Source: Gloeotrichia echinulata CP02 (GTDB lineage Bacteria > Cyanobacteriota > Cyanobacteriia > Cyanobacteriales > Nostocaceae). From it: a stretch of DNA of 64,000 nt. The notes under the pieces are model-generated. The model ran no database searches and was not told where the DNA came from. It saw only the letters and a list, made by a program, of their open reading frames with translations. Below, in pieces: positions 18,263 through 25,738 of the stretch. Position 1 is the first letter of the stretch. Every line of letters begins with the position of its first letter. The DNA is taken from assembly GCA_038087035.1 (NCBI GenBank), contig CP051187.1:1550001-1614000 (forward strand). Direction: 5' to 3'. Position numbers and translations under genes: made by a program.

Positions 18263-18442
18263 TTGACCCTCCCCGCAGCTAAAGCCGAGGGGATTCTAAA
18301 AGGATGCTACGCAACAGGCGGTCATCCGTGGATTATAGTTTACAGCGAAACTATAATCTGGTCAACAAGAGAGACTGTGGGATTTATCCCACCGAGTCGT
18401 TTTTCCTCCCAGGGCTAAAAGCCACTGGGTTTCCAAACTCCC
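18263..18442. mobile_element. 180-bp IS608-type MITE
   Basis: Read on the minus strand it follows TTAC (plus strand gtaa at 18443-18446), begins GGGAGTTTGGAAACCC with hairpin CCCAGTGGC..AGCCCTGGG, and ends GGGGAGGGTCAA with hairpin CCCCTCGGC..GCGGGGAG. TTAC/TCAA ends are as in the intact IS at 2602-4310, but the end hairpins are a different subtype. A perfect 11-bp inverted repeat GATTATAGTTT/AAACTATAATC lies inside. It has split an AGGGGCGCAAGGCC palindrome. Confidence 0.7.
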
Positions 18443-18462
18443 GTAAGGATTTTTATGATCTT

Positions 18463-18486
18463 AGGGGCGCAAGGCCTTGCGCCCCT
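18463..18486. repeat. REP-like palindrome
   Basis: Perfect copy of the 24-bp palindrome at 16-39, just before the end of the MBL gene. Confidence 0.85.
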
Positions 18487-18504
18487 ACTGGGGGGAAATT
18501 GAAA

Positions 18505-19284
18505 TTAAACTGCTAAGGCTCGTTTTTCTAATTGTATTTCAAAGCGATCGCCTGGTAATGGGTCAATCACTTGTGTCGCCAGATTGTTCTTTTCTAGTGA
18601 CGCACGAAATTCCTCAATACTACCCACAGCCTTAATCAATTTGTTGAGCAATCCTTCAAATATAACATTTCCTCCCGCTGCTGTCGGGAGTATAAATTGA
18701 GGTTGTAACCACTTTACCACTTCTAAGGCACTGTTTCCCCCTTTAATAATCGGTCCGACTAAAGGTATTCCCAAGTCAATCAGCGGTGTAATTACTACAT
18801 CGACTGGTCCTGCTTTCTGAAGTTGAGGGGAATGAGTTCCGTGTGGTTCATAGTAGAGGGTGAAACCAGTGGCTAATTCGGTGAGAATATAACCATTCTC
18901 CACCAGATTGGGACCAATGAGCGAGCCGGGAGTAGCCTTAATTTCAACTTGATTATTTAATGTGAAACTTTCACCATGCGCTAGGGCTGTGACAGCAGTA
19001 TAACCCAGTCCCTGTGCGACTTTTGCCGCATTCTGTGAAGCGACAACTCGAATTTGCTTGTCAAGCTGCTGGAGTGTTGGAGGGTGAGCATGGTCTTCTA
19101 AACCCTGAGACAGCAAAATCAGGTCAATATTCTCTGGTATTGGGCGTTCTTGAGGTCGGGAGCCTTTAAATAGCCAATCCAAATTGCTGAAGATTAAGGA
19201 ACCAACCAGCCAAGGGTCAAGTAGTATCCGTTGACCGCCAATTTCAATCAGCCAACTATTGCTGTCTAACCAAGTTAAATGCAT
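18505..19284 (-). CDS. MBL-fold metal-dependent hydrolase (UlaG-like)
   Basis: 259 residues. Starts MHLTWLDSNSWLIEIGGQRI-LLDPW, the reduced beta-lactamase-fold entry typical of UlaG-like proteins. The usual HxHxDH is replaced by LSQGLEDHAHPPTL, where D-H-A-H could bind metal. Later FTLYYEPHGTHSP and DVVITPLIDLG fit the second half. Cytosolic, no signal. Substrate unknown; in cyanobacteria such proteins are usually annotated only as MBL fold. Confidence 0.8.
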   Translation of the reverse strand: MHLTWLDSNSWLIEIGGQRILLDPWLVGSLIFSNLDWLFKGSRPQERPIPENIDLILLSQGLEDHAHPPTLQQLDKQIRVVASQNAAKVAQGLGYTAVTALAHGESFTLNNQVEIKATPGSLIGPNLVENGYILTELATGFTLYYEPHGTHSPQLQKAGPVDVVITPLIDLGIPLVGPIIKGGNSALEVVKWLQPQFILPTAAGGNVIFEGLLNKLIKAVGSIEEFRASLEKNNLATQVIDPLPGDRFEIQLEKRALAV

Positions 19285-19961
19285 ATCACAATAAAGATAA
19301 CGCCTCTATTAAATATTATGAAGTGTTTTTAACTTTAGTAGTCCGTCTGGCGAATGGTAGGTTTAATCCCTCATCGCACGAGAAAATCAGGGTTTTTGGC
19401 GTTGTTCGATGATCTTCCGAGGATTTTTGACAAGATACGTAGGCTGCGTTAGCGAGAGTACGGCACTAAATCCTTGATGATGGTGCCGTACTCTCGCCTA
19501 ATACCATTTCACCAAAACTCTGATACATATAGAAGCCAGTAGGGGCACGGCAATGCCGTGCCCCTACCAACGTATTTGTATCATACTTAAAGTGAAACTG
19601 TATAACGCACCTTACCTAATTTTGTTCAAAAATCAAATAGTAGTCATATAAATAAATTTATGTTTATTTTCAGTATTAATACTAGTAATATTAATGCTTT
19701 TTTGATATAGTATATACAACGACTTGGATAACAATAAGATTTATCCACATCTTTCACCTTTAAGTATAAACTATGAATCGACAAAAATAATGTAATTTAT
19801 TTTGCCTAAAATTAATATGGGTTGCAGTCCTCAAATACTTGGTGATTAAACTCTTGTATGGACAGAGTGCTGCAAGATATGAGTTTGGGCTATACAGGAT
19901 GGTTATTTTTAGCTCATTTATTCAAAATTTAGCAAATAAACAGGAAATATTTTAAGTAAAT
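19285..19961. other. intergenic region upstream of the CRISPR-Cas remnant
   Basis: AT-rich. Besides the MITE at 19501-19603 it has an inverted repeat GCGAGAGTACGGCA (19453-) / TGCCGTACTCTCGC (19484-). No gene is recognised. It would hold the cmr promoter. Confidence 0.5.
19501..19603. mobile_element. MITE, ATACCATTTCAC terminal inverted repeats
   Basis: 103 bp. Ends ATACCATTTCAC and GTGAAACTGTAT are inverted repeats; centre is the palindrome AGGGGCACGGCA/TGCCGTGCCCCT. A near-identical copy is at 25584-25684. No coding capacity. Confidence 0.8.
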
Positions 19962-20861
19962 ATGACTAACAAAATTTACACAGTCATTAGTTTTGCTCCT
20001 GTGCAGGGATTTATCGAAAAATCGCGGAAATTACGAGATTTATATGGGAGTTCTTTTTTACTTTCTTATTTATCTTGGGTAATCTGTACTACAGCCGAAA
20101 CTAAAGGTTATCAAGTTATTTCTCCGGCTTTAATTGATGTGGCTCAGGGAACGCCTAATCAAATTATTATAGAGGGAGATTTTCCAGAAGAAGATGCCAA
20201 AGCGGCTTTGAATATAGCTTGGGAATGTGTAACCGAAACCTGTCGAGAATGGATAGAAGAACAGATTGGCGGAGACTCTAAATATTGGCGAAATTGGCGA
20301 AGAATTTGGAGACTGTGGACAAAATATTCTTGGGAATTTTTTTGGGTTCAAGGAAACCCTGGTGAAAGTATTAGTGATGTTCGTCAACGTTTAAATGATA
20401 AAAAATATTGGCGCGGCTGGACTGCGATAAACTGGCAAGGAGAGAGTTCCAGCTTAAGTGGTGCAGATGCTATCGCTTATCCAGGACTGGGACGTATTTC
20501 TGACCCTCGCCAATATAATTATCAACAAGAGAAAACAGAAATCAGGAGCTTTTATGAACAACTCCAGCAGCGATTAGGAGAATCATTTATTGATATCAAT
20601 GAAGAACTAAGCGTTCCAGAATTAATTAAGAGAATGATTACCCATGAGGTAATTGCTGAAAAATTAATTGAACGAATTCAGTCATCTTTCAGCAAAAATG
20701 GTATAACATCTGAGAACCTGATTAAGCAGATTAGACAACTATCCCAGGAGCTTAATCCCAAATCTTTTAAAGACTTACGCCGACAGACATCACCAAAAAA
20801 ATCCTGGACTGGTTGGTTTCAAGGAGATGGAGATAAAGCAGGCGATTATCTCAAAAAATAT
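19962..20861 (+). pseudogene. cmr2: Cmr2/Cas10, N-terminal third only
   Basis: About 300 residues survive: MTNKIYTVISFAPVQGFIEK-SRKLRDLYGSSFLLSYLSW is the characteristic N-terminus of Cmr2, and PKKSWTGWFQGDGDKAGDYL is its conserved GDGD-type motif. The frame then enters a 196-bp MITE at 20862 and stops at 20930. The palm (GGDD) and C-terminal domains, normally several hundred more residues, are missing, so cyclic oligoadenylate synthesis from this gene is impossible. It was the large subunit of a type III-B effector. Confidence 0.85.
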
Positions 20862-21057
20862 GGCTCTTCCGTACTTAGCGTGCTGAATTTATTAAATAAT
20901 CCGCTTGAAACCCTTGCAGAGCTAAGATAATAGCCATTATTTTCTGTATTTTATATCATATTGCTAAAAATTAAATTATGAACGCCTGTAAGCCTTACTT
21001 TTAAAGCAAATTTATAGACTTTAATTAATAATTAAGCACGCTAAGTACGCAAGAACC
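20862..21057. mobile_element. 196-bp ISL3-derived MITE (copy 1)
   Basis: Ends GGCTCTTCCGTACTTAGCGT and ACGCTAAGTACGCAAGAACC are inverted repeats. Copies of exactly the same length lie at 48876-49071 and 53894-54089. The same terminal sequence ends the ISL3 fragment at 21520, so it is an internal-deletion relative of that IS. Left flank is cmr2, right flank is ISL3 transposase; no flanking duplication is seen. Confidence 0.85.
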
Positions 21058-21454
21058 GCATTGATATGACTTCTTCATTAGTTAGTCCATTATTTCTTGC
21101 CACATTACTTACATTACTATTAATCACTTGTTTGATAATATATTCCGCATATCGGTATGTATACCTCTTTCTTGCTCCTAGAAAATCTAGCTTTTCATTA
21201 AATGTTTTTCGGCATTTTTTACACTTGAATCTTCGTCTATTGACATTCAGCATTACTTCAAAATCCCCCATCGGTAAATCTTTCACTAAACATTTTTGAT
21301 TTTGATGTAAATGTCTTGAGTTTTGACCACAGTGTGGGCACGATGCACTTTTCGCTTTTTTACCTACTGATAGAATTAGGACTTGACCCTCTTGTAGGCT
21401 TGATTCTACTAATACTTCAGGCAAATTTAGGAGTTGAGTCATTATTCGTTTCAT
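21058..21454 (-). pseudogene. ISL3-family transposase, N-terminal ~130 residues
   Basis: MTQLLNLPEVLVESSLQEGQ, then zinc ribbon CPHCGQNSRHLHQNQK and a second pair FKCKKCRKTFNE, then the helix-turn-helix-like region YAEYIIKQVINSNVSNVARN. This is the N-terminal zf-ISL3/HTH arrangement. The DDE catalytic domain (about 270 more residues) is absent; the frame runs into the MITE at 21057 and stops at 21041. Confidence 0.85.
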
Positions 21455-21520
21455 AATTTATTTTATTAAACATTATTAAAAAATATCTTAACATTTTAGC
21501 ACGCTAAGTACCCAAGAACC
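21058..21520 (-). mobile_element. truncated ISL3-family insertion sequence
   Basis: The plus-strand right boundary is the terminal repeat AGCACGCTAAGTACCCAAGA (ending 21520). Inside is the 5' third of an ISL3 transposase gene. The other end of the IS is replaced by the MITE at 20862-21057. Confidence 0.75.
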
Positions 21521-21730
21521 CTAACTGGTTGTGTTAAAGATCCCAATAAATCAGATGACCCAACACGGATAGGTAGACTTTGGCATCGAATGTATCCTTT
21601 GATAGATGGCAGATACTTGGAATTAGTCACAATTTTTCCCACAGGATGTCCTGAAGCAGAATCATTTATTAATTGGCTTGCTTCTTTTAAGAATAAGCAG
21701 AATCAACATGAATGGAAGAAAGTTTGGTAA
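21521..21730 (+). pseudogene. type III-B RAMP protein, last 69 codons
   Basis: Directly after the ISL3 end an open frame reads LTGCVKDPNKSDDPTRIGRL-WHRMYPLIDGRYLELVTIFP and ends FINWLASFKNKQNQHEWKKV W-stop. The T-R-I-G-R-L-W-H-R-M-Y-P segment fits C-termini of Cmr RAMP proteins (Cmr1 or Cmr6; I cannot decide). No start codon exists. With cmr2 on the other side of the scar, it shows the middle of the operon was deleted. Confidence 0.65.
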
Positions 21731-21900
21731 GTTACTTCCGAATTACTCCCTTCGCGGTCTAAGATTACCTATAATTTTCCTTCTTTGCGCCTTTGCGCCT
21801 TCTCTGCGAGACGCTACGCGAATGCGTGAGCTAAAAATTATTTCCCTACGGGACGCTCCGCGAATGGTAATCTTCCAGCGGGAAGGGAGTAGTTAAAAAC
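21731..21900. repeat. palindromic interspersed repeat
   Basis: ATTACTCCCTTCGCGGTCTA and AGATTACC (21749-21770) are partly mirrored by GGTAATCTTCCAGCGGGAAG GGAGTAGT (21867-21895). The interior holds the GACGCTACGCGAA/GACGCTCCGCGAA repeat type found elsewhere in the window. Confidence 0.6.
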
Positions 21901-21923
21901 AAGTTTCCAGAGATGCTAAAATC

Positions 21924-23057
21924 ATGCGTAGAGTCGTTATTTCCACTATTGGCACCAGTTTACTCACCAATCAAATTAACCGCGCTAACCCAGAAGAAAA
22001 AGATTGGTATTCCCATTTGCGAGATACAGCTAACAAAAATCTCCAGGAAACTCCAGAAAATGTCAAAGATATTATTTCTACCCTCAAACAAAGAGCAGAT
22101 GCACAATTAGCTAGTGCCAAAATTCCCCAAATTCGTCGCGCCAGTGCTGAATTAAATGGCATTTTTGGGATTTATCAGGAAGATTTAATTAAGGGTAAAG
22201 AAGATTATCATTTTCTCATCGCTACAGATACAGCCCAAGGTCAAACCACCGCTCAAATTGTCGAGGATTTTCTCAGACGCCAAGGGTTAACTAATACTAG
22301 TATCTATGCTCCTAGTGGGCTTTCTGCTGCTAGCACTGAAGCATTTTCTTTAGGAATTGATGCTTTAATTGTTTGGCTCCAAGAAAATATTCCCCCCTTC
22401 AAAGAACGTCAATACAAAATCTGCTTTAATTTGGTAGGGAGTTTCAAGAGTTTACAAGGGTATTTAAATACCATTGGCATGTTTTACGCCGATGAAATAA
22501 TTTATATCTTTGAAGGAGAAAAATCTGACTTAATTACAATTCCACGTTTACCAATTTCTGTAGATTCTTCTTTAATTAAACCCTACACCATGCAACTAGC
22601 TTTATTAAATGCTGGTGCGGGACTTGCTCCCGATAAAACTGTAGGAATTCCCGAAGCTATGTTGGCAGAAATTGATGGTAAAATGACCATTTCTACCTGG
22701 GGACAGTTGATTTGGAACCAGTGTAAAGATGATTTGCTTTCTGGTGATTTAATTGCTTTCTCTAGATTAGAATATCAAGATAGCTTTAGGGCTGACTATA
22801 ACAGAGTTAGAGAACCCCATAAACGAGTCAAATTACAGGAAACCCTAGCCACCGTGACACGTTTATTAGATGAGTCTAATGGTGATACTGCGATTTTGAG
22901 GCAACATGGAGGAATACAGTATGACCGATATGTGAATAAGGGAAATATTGACCATTTTCGGGTAACTCAAGATACGCGAGTTAGTAATACTATTGCTGAC
23001 GGTAAATTGATTTTACGTCGCTATGGTTTGGAACCGGAAGTAAATAGTCATCCTTAA
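21924..23057 (+). CDS. CARF-domain type III CRISPR accessory effector, possible RelE-like C-terminus
   Basis: 377 residues. N-terminal CARF domain ~1-210: MRRVVISTIGTSLLTNQI is the signature first strand and loop, with FLIATDTAQGQTTAQIVEDF, FSLGIDALIVWL, CFNLVGSFKSLQGYLNTIG following (APE2256/TIGR02619-like). Such domains bind cyclic oligoadenylate made by Cas10. The last ~70 residues (ILRQHGGIQYDRYV, DHFRVTQDTRVSNTIADGKL, ILRRYGLEPEV) have the strand pattern of RelE-type ribonucleases, as in CARF-RelE proteins such as Cami1. The RelE link is inference. It is intact, lies between the broken cmr genes and the array, and has its own terminator. Confidence 0.8.
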   Translation: MRRVVISTIGTSLLTNQINRANPEEKDWYSHLRDTANKNLQETPENVKDIISTLKQRADAQLASAKIPQIRRASAELNGIFGIYQEDLIKGKEDYHFLIATDTAQGQTTAQIVEDFLRRQGLTNTSIYAPSGLSAASTEAFSLGIDALIVWLQENIPPFKERQYKICFNLVGSFKSLQGYLNTIGMFYADEIIYIFEGEKSDLITIPRLPISVDSSLIKPYTMQLALLNAGAGLAPDKTVGIPEAMLAEIDGKMTISTWGQLIWNQCKDDLLSGDLIAFSRLEYQDSFRADYNRVREPHKRVKLQETLATVTRLLDESNGDTAILRQHGGIQYDRYVNKGNIDHFRVTQDTRVSNTIADGKLILRRYGLEPEVNSHP

Positions 23058-23094
23058 TTCTATTTTTATTATAGGGTTTGTGTCGAAAATTAAA

Positions 23095-23127
23095 GGTCGG
23101 GTTTCTTGAAGAAATCCGACTTTTTTG
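23095..23127 (+). terminator. rho-independent terminator after the CARF gene
   Basis: GTCGGGTTTCTT-GAAG-AAATCCGAC followed by TTTTTT, 38 bp after the stop codon. Confidence 0.85.
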
Positions 23128-23195
23128 TATGGCTATTTCTAACTAATCCGACTTAACGCAGTCGGCGCAAGCTAAAGCATTGGTGTCTGATAAAG

Positions 23196-23391
23196 CAATA
23201 CAGTTCAGTTAAGGAAAATTGTCGTAGGGGCACGGCACGAATAAAAAGGAAAATTGTCGTAGGGGCACGGCACGAATAAAAAGGAAAATTGTCGTAGGGG
23301 CACGGCACCAATAAAATTGTCATTAGAAGAAAAAATTTTGGATGCCGTGCCCCTACAGTGTATATCATTCGAGCCTAAGATCCCTATATTG
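23196..23391. mobile_element. MITE in CRISPR array, copy 1
   Basis: Starts CAATACAGTTCAGTTAAGGA and ends CCCTATATTG. It contains three direct copies of a ~34-bp segment AGGAAAATTGTCGTAGGGGC... . It replaces the end of spacer A and the first 14 bp of the next repeat. Confidence 0.85.
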
Positions 23392-23509
23392 CGACTTAAC
23401 GCAGTCGGCGCAAGACGGGTACGCTAACTATAGCGTCAACTCTCTAAAGTTTCTAACTAATCCGACTTAACGCAGTCGGCGCAAGCTAAAGCATTGGTGT
23501 CTGATAAAG

Positions 23510-23705
23510 CAATACAGTTCAGTTAAGGAAAATTGTCGTAGGGGCACGGCACCAATAAAAAGGAAAATTGTCGTAGGGGCACGGCACGAATAAAAAGGAA
23601 AATTGTCATAGGGGCACGGCACCAATAAAATTGTCATTAGAAGAAAAAATTTTGGATGCCGTGCCCCTACAGTGTATATCATTCGAGCCTAACATCCCTA
23701 TATTG
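23510..23705. mobile_element. MITE in CRISPR array, copy 2
   Basis: Same boundaries relative to spacer A and the shortened repeat as copy 1; also three internal ~34-bp units, with base differences in the CACGAAT/CACCAAT positions. Confidence 0.85.
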
Positions 23706-23829
23706 CGACTTAACGCAGTCGGCGCAAGTGGAAGAGTTTAACAATCTTCTTCAACCAATTGAAGAGAAGTTTCCAACTAATCCGACTTAACGCAGTCGGC
23801 GCAAGCTAAAGCATTGGTGTCTGATAAAG

Positions 23830-23990
23830 CAATACAGTTCAGTTAAGGAAAATTGTCGTAGGGGCACGGCACCAATAAAAAGGAAAATTGTCGTAGGGGC
23901 ACGGCACCAATAAAATTGTCATTAGAAGAAAAAATTTTGGATGCCGTGCCCCTACAGTGTATATCATTCGAGCCTAAGATCCCTATATTG
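23830..23990. mobile_element. MITE in CRISPR array, copy 3
   Basis: 161 bp with two internal units. Same insertion point as the other copies. Confidence 0.85.
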
Positions 23991-24108
23991 CGACTTAACG
24001 CAGTCGGCGCAAGACGGGTACGCTAACTATAGCGTCAACTCTCTAAAGTTTCTAACTAATCCGACTTAACGCAGTCGGCGCAAGCTAAAGCATTGGTGTC
24101 TGATAAAG

Positions 24109-24269
24109 CAATACAGTTCAGTTAAGGAAAATTGTCGTAGGGGCACGGCACGAATAAAAAGGAAAATTGTCGTAGGGGCACGGCACCAATAAAATTGTCA
24201 TTAGAAGAAAAAATTTTGGATGCCGTGCCCCTACAGTGTATATCATTCGAGCCTAACATCCCTATATTG
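24109..24269. mobile_element. MITE in CRISPR array, copy 4
   Basis: 161 bp with two internal units. Same insertion point as the other copies. Confidence 0.85.
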
Positions 24270-24393
24270 CGACTTAACGCAGTCGGCGCAAGTGGAAGAG
24301 TTTAACAATCTTCTTCAACCAATTGAAGAGAAGTTTCCAACTAATCCGACTTAACGCAGTCGGCGCAAGCTAAAGCATTGGTGTCTGATAAAG

Positions 24394-24554
24394 CAATACA
24401 GTTTAGTTAAGGAAAATTGTCGTAGGGGCACGGCACGAATAAAAAGGAAAATTGTCGTAGGGGCACGGCACCAATAAAATTGTCATTAGAAGAAAAAATT
24501 TTGGATGCCGTGCCCCTACAGTGTATATCATTCGAGCCTAACATCCCTATATTG
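24394..24554. mobile_element. MITE in CRISPR array, copy 5
   Basis: 161 bp with two internal units; start reads CAATACAGTTTAGTTAAGGA (one change). Same insertion point as the other copies. Confidence 0.85.
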
Positions 24555-24796
24555 CGACTTAACGCAGTCGGCGCAAGACGGGTACGCTAACTATAGCGTC
24601 AACTCTCTAAAGTTTCCAACTAATCCGACTTAACGCAGTCGGCGCAAGGACATAGCTCCACATAACGGCAAGAGATTTCGCATGTTTCCAACTAATCCGA
24701 CTTAACGCAGTCGGCGCAAGTGCAGTTGAAACCGGATTGGTTCTATCCTACGTGGCTTTGTTTCCAACTAATCCGACTTAACGCAGTCGGCGCAAG

Positions 24797-25152
24797 ACCG
24801 TTTGCTGAAACCCTTGCAGAGTAAGCACTCCACAACAGGTTTTGGCAGATCCCAAAAACAGGTCGATTTCAGCGTCGCTTATTGACATAAATTACTATTT
24901 ACCTCCAACATTCAAGCGCTGTAACTATTGACCTGTCTAGGTTATAGCGATTTTGGCAGAACCCCCCTAGTTTTAGCCCCCGCTTCGTTCTGCCAAAGAT
25001 TAAGCTGGGTAGTAAAAATATAACATAACTTACGCACTATGGCGTGTTTTCACACTAAGACTTACGCATTGACAAATTAGATAAATAATGCAGTAAGAGA
25101 AATTAGGAAAAAACAGGCGATACCGTAGGTGGGCGCAGCCATCGCTACAAAC
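24797..25152. promoter_or_regulatory. probable CRISPR leader and adjacent intergenic DNA
   Basis: Lies at the end of the array with perfect repeats and unique spacers, the side where new spacers would be added. Contains AT-rich stretches (24885-24910). No cas1/cas2 are present nearby, so acquisition must come from elsewhere if it occurs. The transcription start is not identified. Confidence 0.45.
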
Positions 25153-25433
25153 TTGTCTTGGTAACGAAAGTAGTTGTCTTGGTAACGAAAGCACTTGTCT
25201 TGGTAACGAAAGTAGTTGTCTTGGTAACGAAAGTAGTTGTCTTGGTAACGAAAGTAGTTGTCTTGGTAACGAAAGTAGTTGTCTTGGTAACGAAAGTAGT
25301 TGTCTTGGTAACGAAAGCAGTTGTCTTGGTAACGAAAGTAGTTGTCTTGGTAACGAAAGTAGTTGTCTTGGTAACGAAAGTAGTTGTCTTGGTAACGAAA
25401 GTAGTTGTCTTGGTAACGAAAGTAGTTGTCTGT
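25153..25433. repeat. 21-bp minisatellite, 13 copies (TTGTCTTGGTAACGAAAGTAG)
   Basis: Thirteen nearly identical copies with a 21-bp period, variants AAGCAC and AAGCAG. Because 21 is a multiple of three, frames stay open on both strands, giving artificial repetitive ORFs. Two diverged copies (TTGTGTTGGTAACGAAAGCA) occur at 25535-25577. Confidence 0.95.
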
Positions 25434-25583
25434 CAATTTTGTTTTGAGGGATTTTTGGTAGTGTGAGCGTCTCGCTCACGCGGGCAAGATGCCCGCACTA
25501 CAGTCCATCATTTTTATCTTGACAGAGTACTACTTGTGTTGGTAACGAAAGCACTTGTGTTGGTAACGAAAGCACTAGGACTT

Positions 25584-25684
25584 ATACCATTTCACCAAAA
25601 CTCTGATACATATAGATTTCGCGTAAGGGCACGGCAATGCCGTGCCCCTACCAACGTTGTATCATACTTAAAGTGAAACGGTAT
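25584..25684. mobile_element. MITE, ATACCATTTCAC terminal inverted repeats (second copy)
   Basis: 101 bp; ends ATACCATTTCAC and GTGAAACGGTAT; central GGGCACGGCA/TGCCGTGCCC palindrome. Near-identical to 19501-19603. Confidence 0.8.
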
Positions 25685-25738
25685 CATTACTCCTTACTCA
25701 TTACTCATTACTCCTTACTCATTACTCCTTACTTCTTA
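25685..25738. repeat. heptanucleotide repeat (CATTACT/CCTTACT)
   Basis: About seven 7-bp units reaching the stop codon of the next gene; mixes the units of the long tracts at 13688 and 39277. Confidence 0.85.

Larger units (their letters stand above)
23135..24796 (-). CRISPR. CRISPR array, invaded by a MITE and amplified
   Basis: Repeat of 37 bp, plus-strand form starting GTTTCCAACTAATCCGACTT and ending GTCGGCGCAAG. Full repeats start at 23135, 23449, 23769, 24048, 24333, 24612, 24684, 24760. Five shortened repeats (last 23 bp) start at 23392, 23706, 23991, 24270, 24555. Spacers: A (24 bp visible, five times, each joined to a MITE), B (34 bp, at 23415, 24014, 24578), C (40 bp, at 23729, 24293), D (24649-24683), E (24721-24759). 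On the minus strand the repeat ends ...GTTGGAAAC, giving a usual 5' handle; the repeat at 23135 is degenerate (ATTTCTAAC), marking the far end. So transcription is from the minus strand with the leader right of 24796. Confidence 0.9.

Noticed and set aside
23153..23682. Two nearly identical 71-residue minus-strand frames
   Set aside because: They span MITE sequence and CRISPR repeats; no gene features.
24797..24830. GAAACCCTTGCAGAG shared with the ISL3-derived MITE at 20900
   Set aside because: Only about 15-18 bases and no terminal repeat nearby; may be coincidence or a tiny relic.
25030..25479. Open frames on both strands over the 21-bp minisatellite (repeating QLLSLPR, QDNYFRY, VVLVTK)
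   Set aside because: Created by a period that is a multiple of three; three simultaneous frames and no other protein features.
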